The notes below the pieces were generated by a model, which saw nothing but the letters and a program-made list of their open reading frames with translations, was not told the origin of the DNA and searched no databases. DNA of 64,000 nt. Source: Polytrichum commune. Taxonomy: Eukaryota > Streptophyta > Polytrichopsida > Polytrichales > Polytrichaceae. Of this stretch, positions 49,969-60,717 are shown piece after piece. Position numbers and translations under genes: made by a program. The first letter of the stretch is position 1, and each line of letters begins with the position of its first letter. The stretch spans positions 49,243,554-49,307,553 of the forward strand of contig OX485803.1 in assembly GCA_950295325.1 (NCBI GenBank), written 5' to 3'.

Positions 49969-51428
49969 CCATAACCCTAAGTTTCAGTAATTTGATAATC
50001 ACAACACAGTCAATTTATGTCTATGTCCCGATGTATCGGCATAAATTGACATAGATTGACAGCCTCTTCCAACCGATACATCTCGGCAACAAGAAGAGCA
50101 TGGCAAAGCCCACAAACACTAAGCTCAACTAATTTCGTTGCAACACTCGCTCTAAAACCCTACACCCTAAACCAACATGGCAAGGTAAGAAATTCATGTT
50201 CACCATCCTTAGGGTTCGAGCTCTAGTTCCGGTGCTTCAAAGGGCAGGCCATTGAATGCTCTGAAACAAGATTCATGAATCCGGCTTGCAAGTGGTGATC
50301 CAAATTTCTCTACAAACTCAGAATCAATCCCCACATCATTGTAGAGGAAATTACACAACAATGATATTGCATTGCTGGGGTGTCAAATTGAGTCCCTTCA
50401 TGCCACAAGCTGGTGATTGTGAAGAAATGGTGTGTAACAAAATGAGATCACGTGCACCCACCGTCGTCATAAGAAATTGAAATTTGATCCAAATCCTCTA
50501 CAGGATTGAAGGGTGGAGTGCAACAAGATATGAGCTGACCCATCTGAGTTCATCCCCACTTTCAGAGGTGGACAACCTACTCCAACCAAAGGTCTAGGCC
50601 TTGAATCCCAGAATCACTCATAAATGACATTTCTCCACCCTGGTAGATCCACAACCTAAATGAACCGATGCCTCGAAGTAGACATCGTGGATTCCATTTC
50701 TGATTTTCCACTCCTGGTTATACTTTATGTCTCTGTACATGACAAGTACATCGATATGAGAAATATACTTAGAAAATACCATGTACGCACATTATGAAAC
50801 ATGCTGGTTCACCTTGAAATTCATGTAAGTTAAGACTGTTGTGAGATTGATTTTTGTTACGCATGGTAGACCTTGAAAGCCGAAGAAGTTTGAAGCATTT
50901 CCGCAAGCAGGGGACAGTTATGAATTTCGAAGAGAAGTGCCCGAGTCGGTTATTCCCAAAGATAATGCTGACCGTCAGATCCTAATCTGACGACCAGATT
51001 TCTTGTGACAATAAGCATGCTCAGTCCAGGGTCCAAGGTTTTAGCAGGGTTTTGGTGTGAAGGGTTAGGGCACCTTATTTCGCATACGATTGTGGGGATT
51101 GTAATTGCTGGATGTTTTGAGGGTGGGACGTCGAAATCATTTGGTGACATAGATGTAGGAGTGTCATTTAGGTGAAAAGCTGAAGGCGATAAGATTAAAT
51201 ATAGGTTTTAAGAAGATTGAAGGGAGTGTGACGATGGTGGCAGTAATGCAAGTGAGGGTGAACTCGAAGAATCTGACATGTAAAGACAAGCATCGGGAGG
51301 CGGTGATCGTACAAAAAATGTTCATCAAGTGATCTCAACATGGATAATTTTTCCTTTGTTAATTACGGTAGATTTGGTAGGATTAGAATCACACCTTTTA
51401 CTGGCTGTCTTTAAACCTTGTAGTAGCC
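49969..51428. promoter_or_regulatory. Divergent region between DUF3253 and DCC-like genes
   Basis: The missing first DUF3253 exon and both promoters should lie here. A small palindromic patch is at 50009-50060 ('tcaatttatgtctatgtc' against 'gacatag' and 'ataaattga' words). 'aaccctaa'-type telo-box-like words, common in plant promoters, occur near 49974 and 50157-50172. No other gene was recognised. Confidence 0.4.
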
Positions 51429-53584
51429 ATGCGTATTCTCTCCAAGCAGCAGGGAGTGTGTTCCTTGTTATGTAGGCAATGGCTATGGCGGAGCACCGAA
51501 GGAGTTGGAATTATCCCACATCAACCTGGCTCACTCATCAAATCCGACCCACTGTTCTCTGGTGTGTTTTTTATGTCCACCATTCCAGTCACATGCGAAT
51601 CTGCAGTATTCGAATAGTGTACCAGGGAGCCCTAACTTGTTTCAGCTAGGGTTCCAGTCATTTTTCAAATATGGGTGCTGCGGGAAAGAATCCCTTCCAG
51701 CAGATGAGTGTACGCAAATGATGTTGATTGTCCTTAATCCGGAAGGCAAATTTTTGATTTAGCCGATTCCTGGTTACGAATACCATGCGAGGAATAGAAG
51801 GTTTCAGTAAGCTCATAATGATATATTCCTTTGCAAGATATTTAATATTCCAGATAATTTCGCATCCATTTGAGAGCTCCCAGGTTATTTCCCCAAAGCT
51901 TTCATGCCCATGATTATAGGAGAATATTGTAAGCATTGTGTAGTAGCTCAAGCTACGGCTGGGATTCAAACAAATGGAAACTTTGTACATCGGAGCTAAC
52001 CTCGTAGTGCATCATCATCATTTTTACTCATGGATTTTTCTGCTCATTTGATGTTTTGTGCTGTTTCATATAGGCAAAAGTCAGGTGCAGCGCTCCATAG
52101 CCATGAAAGAATTATACTCTGTGCTGCAAAATGCGGAGAGCAATTCAACAGGCATCTTGCAGACAATTCTTCAACAGGATAGAAATGTGACTCGAAAGTC
52201 GGGCAGTCAAACGCGAGGTTTGCAGCTTTATGCAACGCCTCTGAATGCATTGAATCTGAAACCTTGTGTCATCATCTATGATGGTGTTTGCCACCTTTGC
52301 AACGCAGGTAAGATTATCCATGATATTTTTGCAGAATTTTCTATTGATTGCATATTATCGGTTTGCTCTATCTCATAGACTGAACATAAGTGCCATTTCA
52401 TCGTAACTGTATTTCGTGCTCAAACTCCACTTCACTTGACATCAGCTCTCTGATTCTGAGTTGTAGTATTTGGTGTATGAGAATTGTAGGCGTAAATTGG
52501 ATCATAAAAACAGACAAGAAGAAACAGATTTCCTTCTGTGCATTGCAATCTCGGGCTGCGGAGCCCTACTTACGACTGTGTGGTGTCACTCGTGAGGATG
52601 CTTTGAGGCGGTTTGTGTTTGTCGAAGGTCCAGGCGTATACTATCAAGCCTCCACTGGTGAGCTATAAGTTATTATTATCTCTCTTCAGTGCTCACTTTA
52701 AGCTCACTACCTGCTCTCGTGTTGTATCAAGTTATAGGTGCATATGAGATGTTAGAATATGTAATGCCAAAGCAAATCACTTAATTTTACTTAAGGTAAA
52801 CGGGCCTAAAACGGACACTTTTAGCTCTGCACCCACTTCTCCTAAGGATATGAAACACGCTTTTAGTGTGATATGATTAGCAATTCCAATTTGAGACCGT
52901 AGCCATTTTCCTCATAATTTTGGGAGCTCATATGAATATCTTCTGCATACTCAAAGTGAAGATTCTCCTTCTTAATAAACAATCGTATAGGTCTCCCCAA
53001 GTATGCTGTTGTTTAGCTTAAAATGGTTAGCAAATTTTGAGTGCTTGGTCCAATCTCTGTAAACGCATGATGCCTTTTTGGCGTCCAATCTTAGATCCAC
53101 ACCTAACGACACACCACTTACATATAGATGTCCAATTAAGATAAGTAACCGAATAAGGCCCACTTACAGTATGTTGCATTGGCGCTGTCCAATAGTCCAC
53201 AAAGAGTTTTTTTAGGGCAGGTATATAGTAGGGTGTCATGTAGCAGGAAGTTAGAAGATGTCGTTTCTTGTATGGTCATCTGTAAGAACTGCCTATGTAC
53301 ATGAAAGTGGATTCCTGAGCAGATTCCTCATTTTGATGGCAGCGGCTCTCAAAGTGGCATCATACCTGCCATTTCCGTATTCGACTCTTTCAGGCCTCCT
53401 TGTAGTTCCAGTGTCCATTCGAGATGCTGTGTATGACTATGTGGCAAAGCATCGTTACGGCTGGTTTGGCAAGTCCACAGAGTGCATCCTACCAACAGAT
53501 GATGTCCTGGAACGCTTTGTTGACAAACTTGAGATTCAGGAAAGGATGATGCATGAACAAGCTGAAGAGGAGAATAATAAGTGA
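51429..53584 (+). CDS. DCC (DUF393) thiol-disulphide oxidoreductase-like protein, probably organellar
   Basis: Four exons join in phase to 258 residues: 51429-51561, 52074-52307, 52490-52657 and 53343-53584. The DCC signature 'YDGVCHLCN' at residues 113-121 contains a CxxC pair (C117, C120). It is followed by 'VNWIIKTDKKKQISFCALQS', 'RFVFVEGPGVYYQAST' and 'YLPFPYSTLSGLLVVPVSIR', then 'YGWFGKSTECILP', all in the family order. DCC proteins are predicted thiol-disulphide oxidoreductases; substrates in plants are poorly known. The first exon is Arg/Lys-rich without acidic residues near its start ('MRILSKQQGVCSLLCRQWLW'), which suits a mitochondrial or plastid targeting sequence. It is the least certain exon but its donor and phase fit. 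Intron 3 carries a family B repeat (52795-53170). Confidence 0.87.
52795..53170 (+). repeat. Dispersed repeat family B, copy 4 (in DCC-like intron 3)
   Basis: 'ggtccaatctctg', 'tttttggcgtccaatcttag', 'ccacacctaa', 'accacttacatataga' and 'cgaataaggcccac' match the other copies. The upstream part matches 12960-13040. Confidence 0.7.
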
Positions 53585-54729
53585 TATTTTGTCTCCTAGG
53601 TTCTATGTTAAACATAGTTGTGAGAATACGTGGTGCCAAGGATGGCAATTAATTGGATCACTTCAATTGTGCCTGGCTCGCCTTCACTGAACAAGTTCAG
53701 AATGGATTTGTAAGGTGTCATGTGTACAGTGGATGTGGATTCAGTGTTTTGATTCTTGAATTGTGCTGGAGTTGCCCTCGCACTAGCTAATTGATCCTGA
53801 ACACCTTCTACAGGATTAACAGAAAGCATTGACTTCCATTTTTTATTACCTCAGGTGGAGAGTTAGTGTTGAAAATAAATGAATTCCACTTCAAGAGTGG
53901 GCCTGATTAAGGGCTACATTGGACGGGGAAGTTGCTGAGTGATATTCCAAGCAATATGTAAATGGTATCTTCAACAACCACATTGATGAGTTCCTTAAAA
54001 TTATTGGCATTTTTTTCTGGAACTCTTTGTCTGGATCCAAGTTCTGACCGAGTGAGCAACTGGTCATACTTATGTCGTAGATATCATGTGGGCAAACTTG
54101 AGTTGACGATTAACATAGCATTTCAGTAAGTTTCTTAATGTCTTCACAGTGGCTATGTTGATACATAAGCCCCAGGAATAAATGTCTGCAGATCATGCAG
54201 CCATTGCATGCCAAAATATATGATGTGTTTACTGTCAAGACTGACATGTTTGCTTTGGATATGAATTAAAGAGCACACAAGAACTTTTAGTGCTGAATAG
54301 TTTGACATAATGGTTTATTATGTACAGGGGGACTCGTGACCAGGCCCTGAAGAGAGGACAACTTGCATGATGTGAAGTTCTCAAGCATGCCAAATTCCAT
54401 AATACATGTTGGGCATGTATGTAATGCCATGGTCTTTTGACATAAGCCTGAAATAAGACAACTTCGAAATATTCAATTTGACAAACGTCAGATACCTACA
54501 TCTTTAGTGTCAAAGTCAAACCAAATATTGTGTGCCCTATCCGCCTGTTGGTGGTAGTGACTTGGGGGAGGAGCTGTACATGAAATCCACCTTGATGTAA
54601 GGTATGTGGTTCTATTGTGGGCACTTCCAGCTCCACAAATATTTCTGGCTGTTGGACCAGCTTAGGAATTATCGCATTTAGTCAGCAATTGTGATACATG
54701 TAGATTGTCATTTTGAAGATGACAATGAG
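53585..54729. other. 3' flank of DCC-like gene, no gene recognised
   Basis: AT-rich sequence with short frames only and no motif recognised. Confidence 0.4.
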
Positions 54730-56990
54730 TGAACATACAAACCCTACCCACCAAATTCCCCCTACATTTGGGTAGGTTTGTCCTTATTCACCCTAGAATC
54801 TGGTGGGCGAGTGACCTACATGGAAACTCACCCTAAGGACAAAACTTGCCCAACTGTAGATGAAATTTGGCATATGGTTCATATGCTCCAACTAGCTAAT
54901 CTGATCTTCTCAAATATGGGCCCACCTACTAATCTCTTCCTAAAATCAATATCTAATCCTTCGGTTTCCGGCACTTGTAGGTTAAAATGTGCTTTAGTGA
55001 GCGCATGGAAGTCCAGTGGTTCATGTATATAGCCCTCCACATTCTAGTAGACCACCATAATGTAGTTGGTTGGTGGCTTGTGCTATCTACATGCAAACAC
55101 CTCCAACCCACTATTGTCTAGAATCAAGTGGGTGAGCAACCTACATGGAAATGTGAGTTTCCAATGTATGCCACTCGGCCACCAGATTCTAGTGTGAATA
55201 AGGACAAACCCGTTGAAATGTAGATGGAATATGGTGGGGTAGGGTTCATATGTGCCAACTAGCTACTCCCATCTTCTCAAATCCGGGCCCACCTACTACC
55301 TCCTCCTCCTGGTTACCAAGGATGGAGTTCTAGACCAACATCGATTCTCTTGAGTCTTCAATGAGTCTTAATCCTTCGATGACCAACACTTGTAGGTTAA
55401 CGATCATGTAGTGAGTGCGTAGAAGTTTAACGGCCCGTGTCCACTGCCCTCCACATTCTAGTGGACCCCCATATTGTGGTTGGATATTGGCTTATGCTTA
55501 ACTACATATGAACACCTCCAACCCACTAATATATGGTGGACAAGCAGCGGCTAGGGTGAACCAGCACCTACACTCGTACCTTCGGGGGATGAAGGCCTCG
55601 CGGATGACACTGAAAACGTCATCCTTCTTTATGGGAAAGCCCCCCGATATTTTTTCTGCACCCGACCGAAAACTGTTGCCCGCCCGCCCGATTTCGAAAA
55701 AACTAGTGTACTTGCATTTTTGAAGGCTACTTGTCCACAAATCCCATATTGAGTGCACTTCATTTTCAAGGTCTCCAATCCAATATATATGTTCACTTCC
55801 ATTGAGTAAATAAGCAATTGACTAGATTTCATTTTCAAAGTGAAACCGTCAATAAAGCATGCAATTAACTTGGAAGTCAAAAACATTACAAAATCCTCAT
55901 TAATACTGAGGTTATAATTTTTGTCACTTACAATTGAAAGGGACCTTGTCATTCTAAAATGAAACTAAAATTCATGATTTTTTTATTTTATTTTTAATAT
56001 AATATAATGTATTCTAGTATAATATATATTTAATATAGTATATACTATAGTCTAATATTATATTGTATTGTATATTTAATACCTTCTACAATCACAAAGT
56101 TTTCATACGCATTTAAACTAGTAAAGTAAGATTGAATGCAACTAAGTCTAATAATTTCTGGTTAATCCTAATGAATCATATTCAAGCCCAATTAAATCAG
56201 AAAATATGCGTACCAAATTAATTAACCCTAATTAATTATAAAATGTACTTACTGGAATTAGTCATGATTTAAATGGATTTAACTCCAGTAAATATAATTT
56301 ATGATTAATTAGGCATAATTAATTTGGTAAGCATATTTTCTGATTTAATTGGGTTTAATTAGGATTAATCAAAATATATTAGACTTAGTTGCATTCAATC
56401 TTACTTAACTACTTTGAATGCATATGGAAACTTTGTGATAGTAGAAGGTATTAACTATATTATATTTAAAATAAAATAAAAAAATCATGAATTTTAGTTT
56501 CATTTTAGAATGACAAGGTCCCTTTCAATTGTAAGTGACAAAAATTATAACCTCAGTATTAATGAGGATTTTGTAATGTTTTTGACTTCCAAGTTAATTG
56601 CATGCTTTATTGACGGTTTCACTTTGAAAATGAAATCTAGTCAATTGCTTATTTACTCAATGGAAGTGAACATATATATTGGATTGGAGACCTTGAAAAT
56701 GAAGTGCACTCAATATGGGATTTGTGGACAAGTAGCCTTCAAAAATGCAAGTACACTAGTTTTTTCGAAATTGGGCGGGCGGGCAGCAGTTTTCGGTCGG
56801 GTGCAGAAAAAATATCGGGGGGCTTTCCCATAAAGAAGGATGACGTTTTCAGTGTCATCCGCGAGGCCTTCATCCCCCGAAGGTACGAGTGTAGGTGCTG
56901 GTTCACCCTAGCCGACAAGCAGCCTACATGGAAACTTGCCCTTAGTGTACTTCCCACGTAATGCTGAGGACTAGAAGTGAAACAACTCAT
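54730..56990 (+). repeat. Tandem repeat family C, two and a half units, split by a foldback element
   Basis: Three unit starts are seen: 54790 ('ctagaatctggtgggcgag'), 55114 ('ctagaatcaagtgggtgag') and 55522 ('cccactaatatatggtggacaagcag'), followed by 'cctacatggaaact' in units 1 and 2. In unit 3 that continuation appears only after the foldback element, at 56923. Units share 'atatgggcccacctacta', 'acttgtaggtta' and 'ccctccacattctagt'. Unit spacing is about 320-410 bp. Confidence 0.75.
55548..56914. mobile_element. Foldback (long terminal inverted repeat) transposon, 1367 bp, noncoding
   Basis: The whole element is one palindrome centred near 56265. The outer about 435 bp of each arm (55548-55982 and 56482-56914) are nearly identical, and the AT-rich inner parts still pair with gaps. 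It starts 'cggctagggtgaacc' and ends with the reverse complement. It is flanked by the 8-bp direct repeat 'acaagcag' (55540-55547 and 56915-56922; 9 bp 'gacaagcag' is an alternative reading). This is the structure of a foldback or Mutator-like/hAT-sized noncoding DNA transposon. Two mirror-image 107-codon frames are by-products of the palindrome and differ at two residues, so arm divergence is small and the insertion fairly young. Confidence 0.92.
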
Positions 56991-59183
56991 TGATTCACAA
57001 ACACAAAAGTCAATGCTGGACACTATTTAGGACATGTGTTAACCAATTTAGCCAACTTGAGCAACTGGACTTCTGCATCGCATGAATCTTATTAACTGAA
57101 TTACACACCGTTGGAAAAGTTGACTACTGGATTGACTCTTTTTTTCTAGATTTCCTCATCATAACATGGATACTTTAGTTCATATTTTCCTCAGTTCTTC
57201 AGTTTAGTGTGATATGCGTAATAGTCACATACCACTCAGAAATTGAGCTATGGCACCAAGATTGGCCACATAAACTACCATGGTCTTTATCACATGACGA
57301 ATAGGGTTTTGGTAATGGGAACTCCAAAAGTCCCAGTACTCAAGAAAATATGCGCTTAGTGCATGCTAGGAAACATGCACAAGGAAATAAACCCAAAGCA
57401 CAAGACAACAACCACAACTTGACCTGCTTCAATTGATCCACTTGGACCTATGTGGCCCAAAATTGTCTCCTAAATAGGAAGTAAATGATATCCTCAACTT
57501 TGTGGATGATTTTTCAAAGAAAACATGGCTATTCTTCTTGGCAAAGGAATCTCAAATTTTTGAGGTGTTAGAACAATTCCAAGCTCTAGTTGAGACCATA
57601 GGTAGGAGAATTGAGGGTCTTAGATCAGATAAAGGAGGCGAATACTTATCAAATGTTTATCAACATATTTCCAAACTCATGATGTTCATTAACCATGAAC
57701 TTCATGATACAACCCTCACCAAAATGGCCTAGCAAAAAGAAAGAATCGGTCAATACTAGAAGGTAATAGGAGCATTGTTGTAGACACCAAGAGTCCTAGA
57801 TACTTGTGGGAAGAGGTAGCAAAAACGTGAACTATACTCACGACAGATCACCAACCAAAGCCCTAAAACCAAAAAAAAAACAAAAAAAACCAAGAAAAGG
57901 AAGTTTCTTAAGCATCTATCTTGATCTCAATCATGTTAAAGTGATTGGATGTGTAGTTTTTTGCCATATACCATGAGAAAATCAAGATAAATTAGAACCA
58001 AAATCTATCTCTACAATACTTGTTGGGATATGACGAGAATAGTAAAGCTTAGTGTTGTTGTAACCCCACAACCATAATAACTATCATTAGTTGGAATGTA
58101 CACTTTGACGAAAGAAGTACATCAAGAATAATAGAACCACTCCTAGACGAGCTACCATGTGTCAAAAATAAAGAACCAACTAGTACCACAAATGGAGCAA
58201 CTATGACATCAGACATCAACGGCGAAACACAACTCGATGATTAAGAGTACTGGAAAAACTGGAAGTTCTAAAGTACTAGAAGGGTCATTTTCAAGAAGCT
58301 ATCCCACCACCACAACCACATGTAGAACCTCTTACACCAATAGTCATCCCACATATCAAAAGATCTCACTGACTTAATAAAGAGAACGTCAAACTTGATC
58401 GTTATCATGTATATGTATCAACTGACAACTTTGACGAATGCATGGTGACAAATGGGCAAGAAGAAGGTGAAAACCTCCTACACCAACTAAATCTTGGAGG
58501 AAGAGGTGTAGAAATGAAAGCAGACGGCATTACCTTTGACAAAGCATGCAAGGACTCGGCTAGAGGCAGGCAATGCTAGAACAAGTATAGACGTTATGGA
58601 AGAATGACACTTATACCTTGGAACCCCTACCACCCAGGAAGAAGGCATTGAACAACCAATGAGTGTTCAAACAAAAAGCTAGCCTAAACACAACACCTTC
58701 TTCAAGAAAACATGTGCACATGTCATCAAATGGGCCACTATTAGAGTTGCCATAGCCATTGCAACAACAAAACGGTGGATGATCCACCACATGGACATCA
58801 AGACTATTTTTCATGTATGGGCTACTCAAAGAACAAATTGTCATGAAGCAACCACTAGTGTTTAGGGTGGGAAAATATGGAAAATTGGTTTGCAGACTCA
58901 ACAAATCTTTGTATGGACTTAAACAATCCCCCTGAACATAAAACAAACGCATTGACACATAACTTAGAAGATTGGGGATGCACAAAAGTGACTCAGATGG
59001 GAATCTCTACTACCTGCACAAAGAGGAAAACACATTAGTACTAATGATATATGTAGATGACATATTCATCACATGAAGTTACAACCAACTCATCACATGA
59101 TGAAGTTGTTTTTACACAAACAATTCGGCATGAAAGACCTTAGGCCAATTCAAATATATATGGGAGTTTTTTTGAAAGCAACC

Positions 59184-59466
59184 TCGGGGGGTTCACTCCC
59201 TCTTATATTTTGCAGACACGTGCGTTCGGGACCTATTTATTGGGGGGCTATTTACCTTGCATAAAGAATTATAAGGTATGGTATTTTTCAAAATAAAGGT
59301 GTGATGGTATTTTACATGTGATGGTATTTTACATGTAATCCTTTTCACTATTTAAAAACCCCCTATATTATATGTAAGTTTTTTATAAATTTTATCTACA
59401 ATGAATATATTAGACCCTATTTTTTATCGCACATTGTTCTACGATTTTCGCCAGTGAACCCCCCGA
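59184..59466. mobile_element. MITE, 283 bp, inside the copia element
   Basis: It has 14-bp perfect terminal inverted repeats ('tcggggggttcact') and is flanked by the 10-bp target-site duplication 'gaaagcaacc' (59174-59183 and 59467-59476). It has no coding capacity and an AT-rich interior. Copia RT sequence continues on both sides. The duplication length suits a Mutator-like noncoding element. Confidence 0.93.
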
Positions 59467-59710
59467 GAAAGCAACCCATGTGGCACCTTCATCGACCAAC
59501 AAGAATATGCCAAGTCTATCCTTATGGATTTCGTCATGGTAGATTGCAAACCAACACCCACACCACTTCCTGAAGGTACAATCTTGGGCATTGATATGCA
59601 ATCCCCACCAAATGATGCTACCCACTATTGCAAACTAGTGGGGAAATTCACCATTCTCATTGTAACAAGATTTGACCTTGTGTATGCAATCGGTTGTAGT
59701 AGCAGCTACA

Positions 59711-60717
59711 GAAGAAGAAGAAGAAGAAGAAGAACTCCGGTCTCCGGAGGAGGCTGGAGTGAATAAAGTGTTTGTTCGTAGAACAACCTAGGCCATGCCT
59801 TACGGCAGTGGCGTTAGATGTAAAACTACTTTGCCCTTTGTAGGACGTAGACACTATATTTAGTAACCAGTAGTAACTTTCGGTAACCAGTTATTATATC
59901 TGAACTTTGTGTGAGATAGTTAGTGAGAGGGGGGGTGTTTGTATCGGGTTGGGGTTTCGTTTAATTATGGAAGGTCTTGAAGATCGTTTATAGTTTGTCT
60001 ATTTTCTAGCCTTCGTTTGTGGACTAATATGGAGTGTGCATATTGTGTGGCAATTATGTTAATTTGTTTAAACGTGTTTTTGATTTTCGTGGTAGGGAGT
60101 GTGAACGTTGTTTCCAGTTTTTTCATTGATGGGATATGTGTTGTGCCTCTTGCTCCCGCAACTAGTACCATAAGTGGGGCTACATTCCAACCTTTTGTTA
60201 TGATGTTGTTTATGAGTGCTTGGTATTTTATGATTTTTCTATCTAGGGTTTCTGTGGTGAATATGTCGTTGCAATATGTGAATTCGATGAACTGTATGGT
60301 GATATCAGGTGTAGGGGCTTCTAGGGGAGGGTGGTTATGTGGGTGGCCTATGATGCATAGGATGTCCGGTTTAAGCCTAGCGTTGCAATAGCACCTTTGG
60401 GTGTCACATGTACATGGGAGTAGCCATGGGGGGACAGTATTTTCTTGGGGTAGTTCATTATGCGATCCTGCATTCATTAATGTGTAGTGTCTTGATATTT
60501 GAGTTGATAGAATGAGTTTGCGTATTTCCCATACCGCTTTGTTATGTCTTTTTGTTATTAGTGCATGGATGTGTTGTTGTTTGCATTTAAGTAGTACGTG
60601 TAGCCATGTGTCGGCATCTGGTGAGTTGCAGATAGGGCATGTTCTCAATGGGAAGGCTTCTCTGCCAAAAAAGAGTTGTTTTCGGGCGTGGCCCATATAT
60701 TGTCCAGTCCATATACT
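59711..60717 (-). mobile_element. 5'-truncated LINE (non-LTR retrotransposon) inside the copia element
   Basis: It is flanked by a perfect 12-bp duplication 'gtagcagctaca' (59699-59710 and 60718-60729). On the minus strand the sequence begins within a reading frame that runs to a stop at 59965. The frame carries a C-terminal zinc-knuckle-like motif 'CPICNSPDADTWLHVLLKC' (CX2CX9HX4C), then 'RHNKAVWEIRKLI' and 'PDITIQFIEFTYCNDIF'. About 250 bp of 3' untranslated sequence follows and it ends in a (TTC)n tail, seen as GAA repeats at 59711-59732 on the plus strand. This is the 3' end of a LINE, cut at its 5' end as is usual for target-primed integration. The CX2C/H/C domain followed by 'RHN..A' reminds me of lineages known from algae and early land plants, but I cannot assign the clade. 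Confidence 0.88.

Noticed and set aside
51658-51990. Minus-strand 110-codon frame inside the DCC-like gene
   Set aside because: It is antisense to intron 1 of a well-supported gene and has no domain.
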